Source: a virus. Taken from it: DNA of 64,000 nt. The translations under genes were made by a program, and so were the position numbers. Below the pieces are notes generated by a model. The model saw only the letters and a program-made list of their open reading frames with translations. It ran no database searches and was not told the DNA's origin. Positions 24,793 to 32,986 of the stretch are shown one piece after another (the stretch's first letter is position 1; each line of letters opens with the position of its first letter). The stretch lies in the IMG/VR virus record IMGVR_UViG_3300033145_002663, positions 28,470 to 92,469 of that record. One strand, written 5' to 3'.

Positions 24793-25929
24793 TTAATTCA
24801 CCCCCATATGCACCAGCTCGCCCCAGGGCGGATCACTGCCCCGGCCGCTTGGGGTTTTCACCCACAGCACGGGATAATCCGGCGGGCTTGCCGGGTAATC
24901 GCTGCTTTCCAGGTCTGTCAGATAAATCGCAAATCCCGGAGTGCCGTCATAGTTTCTTTCGATCCACTCAAATGCCGGTGAAAACCGGGTACCGCCGCCC
25001 CCGCTAAATTCAAGGGACAATATCGGCAGGTCCTCACGGGTGTAAATCGCGGGTGTTCCCTGCACCTTAGTATCAACATAAACCACGGTCAGCTCGGTGG
25101 GATACGTTTCAAGGATACCGTTAAACTCCCCGAGAAACTGCTGCCGGTCCTTTAATGTGGAACCTGAAGCGTCCATGATCAGGACACCGGGATTAAGCTC
25201 CCTGCAAAACATGCTCGGCAGATAAATACCCATGTGAATAAAGCGGCGGTTCGGCGGGATCCACTGATAGTCGTTCCGGGTTATCTTCTCGATGAACCTC
25301 ATGAGCACGACTCGCCAGTCCACCTTGGGCTTTAAGATGTTATCCACCATCTCTTTAATACCACCCAGCATCTTACCCTCGGCACTCGCCTGGTTCTTGG
25401 CCTGTCTTACGGTCAGCTCCCAGTCGACCTCGTGCTCTCGTTTCTGGGATTCGGTGGCGGGCTGGTTTTCGTCTTCCGGGTTCGGCATGTCTCGAACTTC
25501 GCCAAAGCCGCCACCTTCAGGCGGATCGGGAATTAATGAATAGATCTCCTCTGCACACATCCCGTAAAACGCCGGGTCGTCCAAGCCGCCTTCCGGCAAC
25601 CTAAATCCGGCATCCGTTACCAGCGGATTAATCGCATAATCGGCAGCCCTGTTAAATTTCTCATGTTTCCGATCACCCCTTCTGGTATGATGCATGCAAG
25701 CACAGTGCATGCATTCGTGACAGACAACACCCCGGATCTTACCGATGGTAAGCGAGTGCACGAACTCAGGGTTGTATCCAAGGTGTATGCCGTCGGTCCA
25801 CATCGTTTTACAGCCGTAGTCTTCCTTTAAAATGAGCTTTAGGGACAGCGTACCGAAGAACGGTGCTTCAGCTATCAGCCCGGATCGTGCCCGCACCATC
25901 TGGAAGCGGGCCTCTTTGTCTTTGATCAT
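24793..25929 (-). CDS. VWA-like protein with N-terminal metallopeptidase domain
   Basis: A 378-residue protein. The N-terminal part has an HExxH helix (HECMH at 71-75) and further His/Cys residues, as in the DUF2201 metallopeptidase-like domain. The C-terminal part has a MIDAS-like DASGS (253-257) and the VWA-like fold ending in a YLTDLESSDY block. Such proteins pair with MoxR AAA ATPases, and one lies upstream at 27986-29050. The pair may remodel or mature a protein complex. GGAGGTGAAAA precedes the ATG. Confidence 0.8.
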   Translation of the reverse strand: MIKDKEARFQMVRARSGLIAEAPFFGTLSLKLILKEDYGCKTMWTDGIHLGYNPEFVHSLTIGKIRGVVCHECMHCACMHHTRRGDRKHEKFNRAADYAINPLVTDAGFRLPEGGLDDPAFYGMCAEEIYSLIPDPPEGGGFGEVRDMPNPEDENQPATESQKREHEVDWELTVRQAKNQASAEGKMLGGIKEMVDNILKPKVDWRVVLMRFIEKITRNDYQWIPPNRRFIHMGIYLPSMFCRELNPGVLIMDASGSTLKDRQQFLGEFNGILETYPTELTVVYVDTKVQGTPAIYTREDLPILSLEFSGGGGTRFSPAFEWIERNYDGTPGFAIYLTDLESSDYPASPPDYPVLWVKTPSGRGSDPPWGELVHMGVN

Positions 25930-25940
25930 TTTTCACCTCC

Positions 25941-26429
25941 TCACTCCCACATATGCCGGAAATCGTTGTTTGGCATGATCCAGAAATACTGATTCAAAAT
26001 AATTCGGCATAGTTTGTGGAGATCGTCGAAATATAACTTATCTTTATCAAAATAGGGTTCCCATGAACCCGACTCAATCACTTTGTGCATATCGTCACAC
26101 TCATATGGGTAGTTTGGATCAAAACCGTACCTTAGAAAATGATCAACCTCCGCTTCGCATCCGTATTGAGTCAGAGTATTATCCAATCTTTGAAAGCATG
26201 TTTCGCAATACGGGGTTCCATCACCATCTGTACCCCAACCACCATCAACATCATACTCGCCATCCGGATCTGATCTTCGGAGATCCTCCACTTTTTTATG
26301 TGCGCAATCATAACAAAAACTTAATCCTTCATCGTATCCGCTGATCCAGTGTTCATTTTCTTCCGTGACGAGCATGGCGCCGGCCAGAAAAACTTCTTCC
26401 AGTCTCATGCGTTCAGTTTTTGTTAACAT
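25941..26429 (-). CDS. Hypothetical protein with Cys pairs (162 aa)
   Basis: A 162-residue very acidic protein with CYDC near residues 38-41 and CETC near 74-77, a likely zinc site, and an aromatic C-terminus. The start region contains a short duplication (TATGTTAACAAA twice around 26423-26447) that also spans the stop of the preceding gene. Function unknown; it lies between the VWA gene and its likely partner genes. Confidence 0.55.
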   Translation of the reverse strand: MLTKTERMRLEEVFLAGAMLVTEENEHWISGYDEGLSFCYDCAHKKVEDLRRSDPDGEYDVDGGWGTDGDGTPYCETCFQRLDNTLTQYGCEAEVDHFLRYGFDPNYPYECDDMHKVIESGSWEPYFDKDKLYFDDLHKLCRIILNQYFWIMPNNDFRHMWE

Positions 26430-26436
26430 ACCTTTG

Positions 26437-27285
26437 TTAACATACCACCCCCGCGTACGGCGCCATCTTCTTCATGATCTCAGCTGTGGCGTCCTTTAAA
26501 GTGTTTCGAACTTCCTCGTTCCCCCTGATCTCCTTGCCGGAAAACCGGCACAGTTTTTGCTCGATCTCTTTGGCCATTTCGTCCAGCTTGGGATCGTTGC
26601 CGATGTTCAGCTTGGGCAGCACCGGGAGCAGGTCTTTAATATTCTGCACGATGGAGTTGTGCGGTTTCTTGGACTCCGCCAAACGGTCCGCCATTTTCTT
26701 GATCGGATCGTACAGCTTTTTCCATACACCGGCCATTGCCCCGGCAAACCGGGCAGTGATCTGTTTTTCCAGGTTGTCGTTCAGATAGTCCAGTTCGTCC
26801 TGGGACAGCTTCACGCGCCAGTCCCCCACCGAAGGGATAGGAACAATGTTCAGTTTAGTTCCGAACAGGTCACGAATTTTCGAGACAGCCGGGTAATCCC
26901 CAGCCTTCCACATCGTTCCGAGTAATTCTTTCTCGGCATGAACATAACCGGAATAGTTAATACAGAACTGATCATAGCGATCCTCGAACGTTGAGATTCG
27001 CTGGCGCTGACCGTCCATGTATTCCTGGTGCAGCTCGATGGCCAGAATGCGGTTAACAGGATCCCACGGCAGGGTCATGAGTTTATGAAAGTTCTTAATA
27101 TCGGCGGCCGCGGACTCGTACCCGCTGGTACAATCCTTGGCCATCGTATATTTCGTGAATGATCCTGCCTTTCTCCTGCATCCCTCATTAATCTTGTTTG
27201 TTACTTCCTTGTCCACCCGGTTCGTGCGGTACATGTTCACCTCACATGACACCAGGACGGCTCTTGAGCTTAGGTCTAACAACAT
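26437..27285 (-). CDS. Helical protein of the MoxR-VWA neighbourhood
   Basis: A 282-residue mostly helical protein. The ATG at 27285 has AAAGGAG upstream; the frame to 27303 lacks a site. Such proteins commonly sit between the MoxR-like ATPase and VWA genes in phages (the DUF3150-type context), and I suggest that assignment tentatively. It may be a structural partner of the ATPase complex. Confidence 0.5.
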   Translation of the reverse strand: MLLDLSSRAVLVSCEVNMYRTNRVDKEVTNKINEGCRRKAGSFTKYTMAKDCTSGYESAAADIKNFHKLMTLPWDPVNRILAIELHQEYMDGQRQRISTFEDRYDQFCINYSGYVHAEKELLGTMWKAGDYPAVSKIRDLFGTKLNIVPIPSVGDWRVKLSQDELDYLNDNLEKQITARFAGAMAGVWKKLYDPIKKMADRLAESKKPHNSIVQNIKDLLPVLPKLNIGNDPKLDEMAKEIEQKLCRFSGKEIRGNEEVRNTLKDATAEIMKKMAPYAGVVC

Positions 27286-27619
27286 TGGTTTTCTCCTTTC
27301 CAAAAACTTTTAAGATGCGAATACATTCGGGATGATTTTTATATCCCAAAGCATTTGACACTTCGCGCCAGGTTTTCCCACCACCTCGCATACGTTTAAT
27401 AATTTTCACCTGCTTCATGCGCTGTTCAATGGTAAACCGAGGCTGTCTGCCAGGTTTTCGGTTTAAATTTTTAATAATTTCTTGTCTTTTTTTACGCAAT
27501 TGACATAATTGCATCCGAACGGATCGTTTTTGTTTAAATAATTCGATTTCCTTTTGATTGATTTTATCATCAATCTCGACCAAACGAGCTATTTCTTCAT
27601 CAATGAGTTTTGTTGGCAT
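27242..27619 (-). CDS. Putative HTH DNA-binding protein (125 aa)
   Basis: A 125-residue very basic protein. Residues 1-55 form a charged helix or coiled coil, and residues about 70-105 look like a helix-turn-helix (GGGKTWREVSNALGYKNHPE). Its ATG shares a base with the upstream TAA. It overlaps the next gene by 44 bases. A regulatory or DNA-packaging role is possible. Confidence 0.55.
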   Translation of the reverse strand: MPTKLIDEEIARLVEIDDKINQKEIELFKQKRSVRMQLCQLRKKRQEIIKNLNRKPGRQPRFTIEQRMKQVKIIKRMRGGGKTWREVSNALGYKNHPECIRILKVFGKEKTNVVRPKLKSRPGVM

Positions 27620-27777
27620 TAATCGCCTCCGTCGAAATCTAATGAATCTGCATCAGAACCGACGACTTCAAATTGATCGCTACCACACTTGGGGCACCTT
27701 GCTCCGTGTTCGGCCCAATCAATGTCGTTATCGTATGGGCTTGCTGTTTTCCATTGATCATAATTTGTAAACGGCAT
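27619..27777 (-). CDS. Small acidic zinc-knuckle protein (52 aa)
   Basis: A 52-residue protein with CPKC near residues 28-31 in an acidic context (ends DGGD). AAGGAGGAATAG precedes the ATG. It fits exactly between its neighbours. Function unknown. Confidence 0.55.
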   Translation of the reverse strand: MPFTNYDQWKTASPYDNDIDWAEHGARCPKCGSDQFEVVGSDADSLDFDGGD

Positions 27778-27972
27778 CTATTCCTCCTTAAACACGCAAT
27801 TTTGACAACGCGTCTTATCTCTACAAAATTTACATACTTTATTGCTGTCTATGGCCTCGCAAGTATGATCGATAATCACTCCTATCGCTTTTGTCATAGG
27901 CACATCCAAAGCCCATGCAATACGCCTCAATGCGCAACTACGCTGATAGTTTAATTCTGGCGTATATGCCAT
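27778..27972 (-). CDS. Conserved small zinc-binding protein (64 aa)
   Basis: A 64-residue protein of a type I recall from deltaproteobacterial phages: starts MAYTPELNYQ, has RRIAWALDVPMTKAI near residues 16-30, and ends with CKFCRDKTRCQNCVF, a four-Cys zinc site. The helical part may bind DNA. No role is established. Confidence 0.65.
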   Translation of the reverse strand: MAYTPELNYQRSCALRRIAWALDVPMTKAIGVIIDHTCEAIDSNKVCKFCRDKTRCQNCVFKEE

Positions 27973-27985
27973 CTTGCCTCACCCC

Positions 27986-29050
27986 CTACTGCAAATACTG
28001 CCCGTGCTCCGGGAACCACTGCGTGGTGTACGCTTTGTGCTTCATGAGCATGGGGTCTTTGCGGACGATGTCTTTCATTAATTTCATGGACCACTCTTTT
28101 TCCACCCGCATAGAATATGTTACGATGTTCTTAAAGTTGTCCTGATCGGCCATGGATGCCAGCGCGCAGGTCAGCGAGTACATTATGTCAGGCTTACCTG
28201 TGGGAACACCGGCGGTCTTGGGATGCGCCAGGATATTGTCCATGTCCGGCAGCTCGTTATAAACTTTCTCGAATGTCATGAACTCACCGGTGGGCCCCTT
28301 GCCGACCGTGCCGCTTAACAGCTCGAACTTTAAATCCTGCGGCGGGTGCTGCTTTAAAATGTCGGATGTAAATTCCCATGTCCTAGGCGAGGCGAACGCT
28401 TTTTCGTTTTTCTTTTCCGGGTTCTGAGAATCGTTCATCGGGTCAAAGTCCAACAGCAGCTGCGGAAAATTATGAATGAACGCAATCACCATTGGATAAA
28501 TATCAGCGCGGTACGCCCATGTAATCCAATCTTCCTGGCTTACATCGTAGTTAATATGAATGAGCCGGTTCGCCATGGGGGTGCTCATCCGGTGGGTGAA
28601 CGCTCTGTCAATTTCCCGGTTGCCGGCGGCTACGATCCACCAGCCAGGCGGCAGCTCGTACTCCCCGATTTTTCGATCAAGGAATAACTGAAGCAGGGCG
28701 TTCTGTGTGAGCGGCGGTGCTGAGGGCAGCTCATCAAAAAAGATGATGCCCTTGCCTTCCGTCGGCAGGAATGCCGGCGGACACCAGTGCGCTTTCTGGT
28801 CGCCGTTGATTGATGGCAACCCACGAATATCAACAGGATCGAGCAGCAATGCCCGAATATCCCTGAAGCCGTACAGTGCCTTTGCCTTTTGTTTGATTAA
28901 TTTGCAATCACCGCCCTCGGTGGCGTTAAGCCAGTCCACCAGTTGTTGGATGATACATGACTTTCCAACTCCCGGCGGGCCCCATAAAATGCAGGGCAGG
29001 TCGGCGTTTTTAAGAATCTTTAATGATTCAAATACTTGGGTTGGCCTCAT
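27986..29050 (-). CDS. MoxR-like AAA+ ATPase
   Basis: A 354-residue AAA+ ATPase: Walker A GPPGVGKS (24-31), Walker B GIIFFDEL (101-108), then AAGN as sensor 1 and an arginine-containing HRMSTPMANR block. The pattern is that of the MoxR branch, chaperone-like ATPases that act with VWA proteins on target complexes. The VWA partner lies at 24793-25929. The ATG at 29050 has AAAGGAGGAAAGCA upstream; nine extra residues in the longer frame are unlikely to be used. Confidence 0.85.
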   Translation of the reverse strand: MRPTQVFESLKILKNADLPCILWGPPGVGKSCIIQQLVDWLNATEGGDCKLIKQKAKALYGFRDIRALLLDPVDIRGLPSINGDQKAHWCPPAFLPTEGKGIIFFDELPSAPPLTQNALLQLFLDRKIGEYELPPGWWIVAAGNREIDRAFTHRMSTPMANRLIHINYDVSQEDWITWAYRADIYPMVIAFIHNFPQLLLDFDPMNDSQNPEKKNEKAFASPRTWEFTSDILKQHPPQDLKFELLSGTVGKGPTGEFMTFEKVYNELPDMDNILAHPKTAGVPTGKPDIMYSLTCALASMADQDNFKNIVTYSMRVEKEWSMKLMKDIVRKDPMLMKHKAYTTQWFPEHGQYLQ

Positions 29051-29198
29051 TGCTTTCCTCCTTTCTGTTACATCCAAATTTCTCCTGCAGGGAGTACAGA
29101 CATTTGTTGCACTTTGAGCACCTTTCCCGCCTGCAATTTAACTGCTCATCAGTTTCAAGCTCTCCCTTGCACCTTTTACACTTATAAATATAAACCAA
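29028..29198 (-). CDS. Small zinc-ribbon protein (56 aa, TTG start)
   Basis: A 56-residue Cys-rich protein with CKRCKG, NCRRERCSKCNKC and GC pairs (seven or eight Cys). It begins with TTG, AGGAGG lying 8 bases upstream, and overlaps the ATPase start by 23 bases. The Cys spacing supports a real zinc protein; function unknown. Confidence 0.5.
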   Translation of the reverse strand: MVYIYKCKRCKGELETDEQLNCRRERCSKCNKCLYSLQEKFGCNRKEESNEANPSI

Positions 29199-29211
29199 TA
29201 GTTTCACCTCC

Positions 29212-29976
29212 TTAAATTGGTATTGGATTAACCTTCATGGTCTCTAAATTTACAAAGACACCATGATATTCGATTCGGGTTTCTCGAATTAGTTTCCAGA
29301 GTATGTCCATGCCGAGCATAGCCAGCGTGGAATTGATAAACAGATCCTGCCTGCCTAAAGCCTCGGCAAGGCTGCATGACGGCCCCTGATCTTCCTCGGT
29401 TGCCCGTTCAAACTCGTCATAGAACAATTCCAGCACGTGAGGGAGCTTTTGGGATTGACCATCGGGTTGCTTTATTTCGTCCCATGAGCCAAGCACGGCC
29501 TGACCGGTCTTCTGGGTGTTGCCAAAATCCATCCAGTACATTCCTTCGTTATACTCCTGCCCCCCTCGAACATCCTCGTCCCAAAGTTCCGCCAATGCGA
29601 TGCGTGCTTCAACAGTATCGACACAGGATATAATTATATTGGTGGGATCAATAACTTCGACGGTATCCCTGCAGTACGGGATGGCATTAGCTTCCCATGC
29701 CAGTCCGAAGAACCGGTTTACCCTTGTAATCAGAGCGACGGCTTTGTTCTGCTCGATTTCGGCGGGTGAGAACAATTGTCGCCCGAAGTTGGACTCGCTC
29801 ACGATGTCCGGATCGTATGCCTGAACATAGAACCCAGGGTGCCCCAGGCCCTGCAGGGCGAAGTCCATGCGGGCCAGGCAGGTTAGCACCTGCGATCCGG
29901 TACCGCCGCACCCTACCAGCGCGACGGTGATCGGGTGTGTGGGGTCTAATAAGTATTTGTCAGCGTAGTGAGTCAT
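29212..29976 (-). CDS. PRTRC system ThiF-family (E1-like) adenylyltransferase
   Basis: A 254-residue E1-like enzyme: nucleotide loop GCGGTGS (22-28), the DPDIVSESNFGRQLF block (55-69) with the conserved Asn-x-x-Arg-Gln, Asp120 in SCVDT, and a Cys201 in PSCSLAEAL at the site of the conserved C-terminal Cys of MoeB/ThiF proteins. The Zn-binding Cys pairs of MoeB are absent. The family adenylates the C-terminus of a ubiquitin-like partner; the best partner here is protein C at 32762. It overlaps protein B by four bases. This is a diagnostic member of the ParB-related, ThiF-related cassette. Confidence 0.87.
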   Translation of the reverse strand: MTHYADKYLLDPTHPITVALVGCGGTGSQVLTCLARMDFALQGLGHPGFYVQAYDPDIVSESNFGRQLFSPAEIEQNKAVALITRVNRFFGLAWEANAIPYCRDTVEVIDPTNIIISCVDTVEARIALAELWDEDVRGGQEYNEGMYWMDFGNTQKTGQAVLGSWDEIKQPDGQSQKLPHVLELFYDEFERATEEDQGPSCSLAEALGRQDLFINSTLAMLGMDILWKLIRETRIEYHGVFVNLETMKVNPIPI

Positions 29977-30656
29977 AATAAATCCCCCAGTACCTTTGCT
30001 TTTTTCTTGGAAACCATATGTTTTTTCATGGTTGTTTTAAGGGGGAACCGGCCTCCTTTAGTTATAAGTTTCGTCCAAATAGCATTCAGGTTCTTTCTTC
30101 CCTTGCAGGGATTGGCTACAAAATGAGAAAATTTGGAGTTGAAGAAAGCCGATTCCCAGCCACGGATAATCTGATCAATGGTTTTTCCTTGTATTCTTTT
30201 AGCACTCCCCATACACATATTCCCGTCCTCGTACCTGTTGTGAAACGGGGCATAGTACAGCTCGGTTTCGAGGGTAGGGCGGTCTTTGCCGACGTAGGCA
30301 AACACGGACAGGGTGCTTCCCGTAACCATAAAGATCAAACCGGGGCACCATGCCAGGCCGTCAGGAATGTTCAAGGCGTCCGAAAAATATAGCTGGCGAA
30401 TCATCGGCGGGTAATACCAGAGGGTTTTATGAACATCATGTGTTAATAAATTTACAGGGAACAACCCGGATTTATCCGGCTGATTTTTTTGCTGAAACAG
30501 GGTGATCAAACCTTTCAGGTTTTTCCATGTCAGAGGCTTCCCGCCCAGCAGGGTGCCGTCCCGTGTAATATCATGCAGTTCCGCATAGTAATCTGTATTG
30601 GTGTCCGCCTGATATATCATCAGGGATTTTCTTAGGTGAAAGTTAGAGTAATCCAT
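29973..30656 (-). CDS. PRTRC system protein B (E2-like signature)
   Basis: A 227-residue protein that matches PRTRC protein B. Near residues 135-150 it has APFHNRYEDGNMCMGSA. The arrangement H-N-x-Y-x-x-G-x-x-C-[LM] parallels the active-site segment of E2 conjugating enzymes (HPN-x-Y-x-x-G-x-[VI]-C-L), so Cys148 would be the thioester residue. That comparison is mine, from the sequence. The ATG at 30656 overlaps the stop of the upstream gene (TGATG). Direct coupling to the ThiF gene supports an E1-E2 pair. Confidence 0.82.
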   Translation of the reverse strand: MDYSNFHLRKSLMIYQADTNTDYYAELHDITRDGTLLGGKPLTWKNLKGLITLFQQKNQPDKSGLFPVNLLTHDVHKTLWYYPPMIRQLYFSDALNIPDGLAWCPGLIFMVTGSTLSVFAYVGKDRPTLETELYYAPFHNRYEDGNMCMGSAKRIQGKTIDQIIRGWESAFFNSKFSHFVANPCKGRKNLNAIWTKLITKGGRFPLKTTMKKHMVSKKKAKVLGDLL

Positions 30657-31588
30657 CAAGCCTCCATTAATTTTTGAGAAACACCTGTCCCCATTTCAAA
30701 AAATTTCATAAGGTTATAAGGCCATTGAGGAACTTTCAGCCTGTTAATTTCCAGGCAATCCTTGCCGGTTAAGTAAAAGTTGTGCACAAACGGAATCATG
30801 CCGACACTATTGCAATATTCTTCAGAATCTCTTAAAACTTCCTCGCCCATATAATCATCCAATGACCATACGAATCGCATATAATTATATGGGTTCGCCC
30901 CATCAATGCCTCGTTCAAATTCATAGTCGAGAAAATCATTATAGTCCAAACCGCTTCTGATTAATTCATACCCCTTAAAGCACCAGCTAAAAATCTCTAC
31001 TTCAAGATCGTTTTCAGGGTTGAATTGAGCGAGCATTTGCGCAAAATCATCTATGGAAAAATTCAGCCGATTAATACAATTTTCATAGAAACCGGGTTCA
31101 CCTTTCATGTATTTATGAATCATGTCTGAATAATACGAAATTAAACCTTCATCCGGATCGTCCTCATATTTTTCTTCCCCGATGCGCTCATCAAAATAAT
31201 CAAGCATACGCTCATCCATATCCATGTGCGGCATATTGCAATGCTTGTTTAACAAGCTCATCATGGATAGAATTAAATTATAAATCTTACGATTTTGATT
31301 CTTTAGTTTTGGCAGGTATTCCAGGGAGAGCATATAAATATCATACTCACAGACATTAGAGTATTTATGGTAAACTCGAATCAAATAGTTTGGTGACTCG
31401 ATTATTTCCCATTGAAAATCATTCGGGATGAGTCCGTGCAGTTTTTCAAGGATCGTGCCCAGCACTTTCCAGGTTGGTGTGTTTTTATCTAAGTCCGGTA
31501 TGGAAATTTCATAGTTTTTTAAGATGTTTCGTATTTCCCTTATGGCTTGAAGTTGTTTTCTTTCTGAATCAAACATTCCGTAGTGCAA
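30656..31588 (-). CDS. Large PRTRC-associated protein (possibly protein F)
   Basis: A 306-310-residue helical, acidic protein, coupled to protein B. The start is uncertain: TTG at 31588 with GGAGG 11 bases upstream, or ATG at 31576 without a site. The longer frame to 31879 is rejected because a different small gene occupies that space. The middle (residues 140-230) is rich in Asp/Glu and aromatic residues (DYFDERIGEEKYEDDPDEG). PRTRC cassettes often carry a large protein here, but I cannot confirm the family. Confidence 0.6.
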   Translation of the reverse strand: MHYGMFDSERKQLQAIREIRNILKNYEISIPDLDKNTPTWKVLGTILEKLHGLIPNDFQWEIIESPNYLIRVYHKYSNVCEYDIYMLSLEYLPKLKNQNRKIYNLILSMMSLLNKHCNMPHMDMDERMLDYFDERIGEEKYEDDPDEGLISYYSDMIHKYMKGEPGFYENCINRLNFSIDDFAQMLAQFNPENDLEVEIFSWCFKGYELIRSGLDYNDFLDYEFERGIDGANPYNYMRFVWSLDDYMGEEVLRDSEEYCNSVGMIPFVHNFYLTGKDCLEINRLKVPQWPYNLMKFFEMGTGVSQKLMEA

Positions 31589-31614
31589 TTTCGCACACAC
31601 CTCCAGCTCGTGCT

Positions 31615-31791
31615 TTACGGCAGGCACACCATGCAGGGCGGGGCAGGTAATCGCTCGGGCCGCTCTATGCCGGTCCGGTATGCCCTGTCGGAGTCCACCA
31701 GCAGGCGCCCGACACCGTTGTGCAGCATTTTGAGCTGTTTCTCCTTTTTTTTCCTGCATTTTTTCACCTTCAAATATTCTTCGAGTGTCAT
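31615..31791 (-). CDS. Small basic protein (58 aa)
   Basis: A 58-residue protein beginning MTLEEYLKVKKC, with a Lys-rich N-terminus and a CMVCLP end. Its ATG overlaps the stop of the zinc-finger gene upstream (ATGA), the usual coupling in this operon. It is read in another frame from the longer open frame that crosses here. Function unknown. Confidence 0.5.
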   Translation of the reverse strand: MTLEEYLKVKKCRKKKEKQLKMLHNGVGRLLVDSDRAYRTGIERPERLPAPPCMVCLP

Positions 31792-32084
31792 TGTCTGCTA
31801 CTCCAATCGGCATACTCATCAACGTCATCGTTCTGTTTGGTTTTAAAGCAGTACTCCGATAAAAAATGGAGGCCTTCACCCACCGGGCGACCGCACCCGC
31901 AGGAGCAGAGCTTTATTTTCTTGGGATCCTTTTTTTCGTCCTTGTGCGCTCTGTAATAATCCCTGCATCTTTTACGGTGCATATCTTTGTTGCACTCCGG
32001 ACAATATTTTCGACGGGCAGCAAAGTGGTTTGCCACCTTAAATATCTTGCCGCACTTGGGGTTTTGGCATATTACGGTGAGCAT
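31788..32084 (-). CDS. Zinc-finger protein (98 aa)
   Basis: A 98-residue basic protein with CQNPKCGKIF near residues 6-15, YCPECNKDMH near 28-37, and a LCSCGCGRP block near 60-68 followed by a YC; the Cys spacing fits two zinc ribbons. The ATG at 32084 has CAGGAGTTATC upstream. Nucleic-acid binding is likely. Confidence 0.6.
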   Translation of the reverse strand: MLTVICQNPKCGKIFKVANHFAARRKYCPECNKDMHRKRCRDYYRAHKDEKKDPKKIKLCSCGCGRPVGEGLHFLSEYCFKTKQNDDVDEYADWSSRQ

Positions 32085-32263
32085 GATAACTCCTGGCACT
32101 CATATTTCTTGAGCATTTTTATGGCGTTCCGGTAATTTTTAAACCTTAAGAAGTGACGCAGTTTTTTTAGCTGAGCCTGGGGAAAGCCAAAATAGCAATA
32201 CTGACGCGATTCCCAGGCCACCTCCAGCTCGCCGTATGAGTTGTAATTAATGATTTCTATCAT
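32072..32263 (-). CDS. Hypothetical protein (63 aa)
   Basis: A 63-residue basic protein with a beta-hairpin start (ELEVAWESRQYCYFGFP) and a basic helix (LKKLRHFLRFKNYRNAIKML), a pattern reminiscent of small KTSC-like or DNA-binding proteins. It overlaps both neighbours. Function unknown. Confidence 0.5.
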   Translation of the reverse strand: MIEIINYNSYGELEVAWESRQYCYFGFPQAQLKKLRHFLRFKNYRNAIKMLKKYECQELSCSP

Positions 32264-32405
32264 CTTTCACCACCTCATGAATTTTCCATGCGATATCCAT
32301 GAATTCAGCAAGGCGTTCACCCTGCTGATCCATGGATAAAAATTTAAAGGGCGGTATGTCTTTGATTTGATTATAGAGCTTTTGCTCCATCTCTTGCCGG
32401 GTCAT
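32247..32405 (-). CDS. Small helical protein (52 aa)
   Basis: A 52-residue charged helical protein (MTRQEMEQKLYNQIKD...). The ATG is very close to its GGAG, so an ATG five codons later is an alternative start. It overlaps the genes on both sides. Support is continuity with the operon only. Confidence 0.4.
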   Translation of the reverse strand: MTRQEMEQKLYNQIKDIPPFKFLSMDQQGERLAEFMDIAWKIHEVVKDDRNH

Positions 32406-32577
32406 TCTCCTTTATTACCTCCTTAATAATATTAGCTAATGCTACTATAGCAGCACCCTGATTCCCAAAGTATTCAGCTACAGTTTTTCCATTGAAGGGT
32501 TGACCATCAAAGTGCTTTGCATCATTTGATGTATTAGTAATTATTAAATCTAAAACCCTAATCTTCCTCTCGTTCAT
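32371..32577 (-). CDS. Hypothetical protein (68 aa)
   Basis: A 68-residue protein with a strand (RVLDLIITNTSND) and a helical C-terminus. Its ATG overlaps the previous stop by four bases (ATGA). No family is recognised; it is part of the PRTRC operon by position. Confidence 0.5.
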   Translation of the reverse strand: MNERKIRVLDLIITNTSNDAKHFDGQPFNGKTVAEYFGNQGAAIVALANIIKEVIKENDPARDGAKAL

Positions 32578-32759
32578 TCAGTCACACCTCCTCCATACCA
32601 GGCATGGACCGTGCCGGTTTCTTCGTCCACCAGAAGATCCAATGCCACGAAATTAAAGTGGCGAAACATTGCCAGTGCTTCGCCACTTAAACCTAATTTT
32701 TCGCCCATATCTTCCATGTACTCCCGATCCAGTTCAGCTTGAACGGATACTTTTCTCAT
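32574..32759 (-). CDS. Hypothetical protein (61 aa)
   Basis: A 61-residue acidic protein with a helical N-terminal half and a strand pair near the end (FVALDLLVDEETGTVHAWY). It starts two bases after PRTRC protein C ends. Function unknown. Confidence 0.5.
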   Translation of the reverse strand: MRKVSVQAELDREYMEDMGEKLGLSGEALAMFRHFNFVALDLLVDEETGTVHAWYGGGVTE

Positions 32760-32761
32760 AC

Positions 32762-32971
32762 CTATCCTTTCATCCCCACGGATGTGGAAAACTTGTACTC
32801 GGCTACACCGTCCTTGATTTCCGGGCCGGTAACCGTGGCAGTGGTTAGTTCGGGGTAGGTGTTGCTGTAAAACTGCAACACGTCGTGCGGGGACATCTCA
32901 GGGGCGGGATCGGTGAGCGGTTCGCCCTTATGAAGAAACACCCGTTTTATATTCGTTACGTCTAATGCCAT
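32762..32971 (-). CDS. PRTRC system protein C (candidate ubiquitin-like modifier)
   Basis: A 69-residue protein recognised as PRTRC protein C: IKRVFLHKGEPLTDPAPEMS at residues 8-27, an FYSNTYPELTTATVTGPEI core, and a C-terminal SVGMKG. The predicted order of strands and a central helix with a glycine end is what a small beta-grasp modifier would show, so it is a candidate substrate for the ThiF enzyme. That is inference. The ATG at 32971 is preferred over a GTG at 32980 for its spacing from GGGGG. Confidence 0.85.
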   Translation of the reverse strand: MALDVTNIKRVFLHKGEPLTDPAPEMSPHDVLQFYSNTYPELTTATVTGPEIKDGVAEYKFSTSVGMKG

Positions 32972-32986
32972 TTGAGCCACCCCCTT

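Noticed and set aside
30656-31879. A 407-residue single gene
   Set aside because: The upstream third has a low-quality composition, while a coupled 58-residue gene in another frame fits the same space; the gene is taken to start near 31588.
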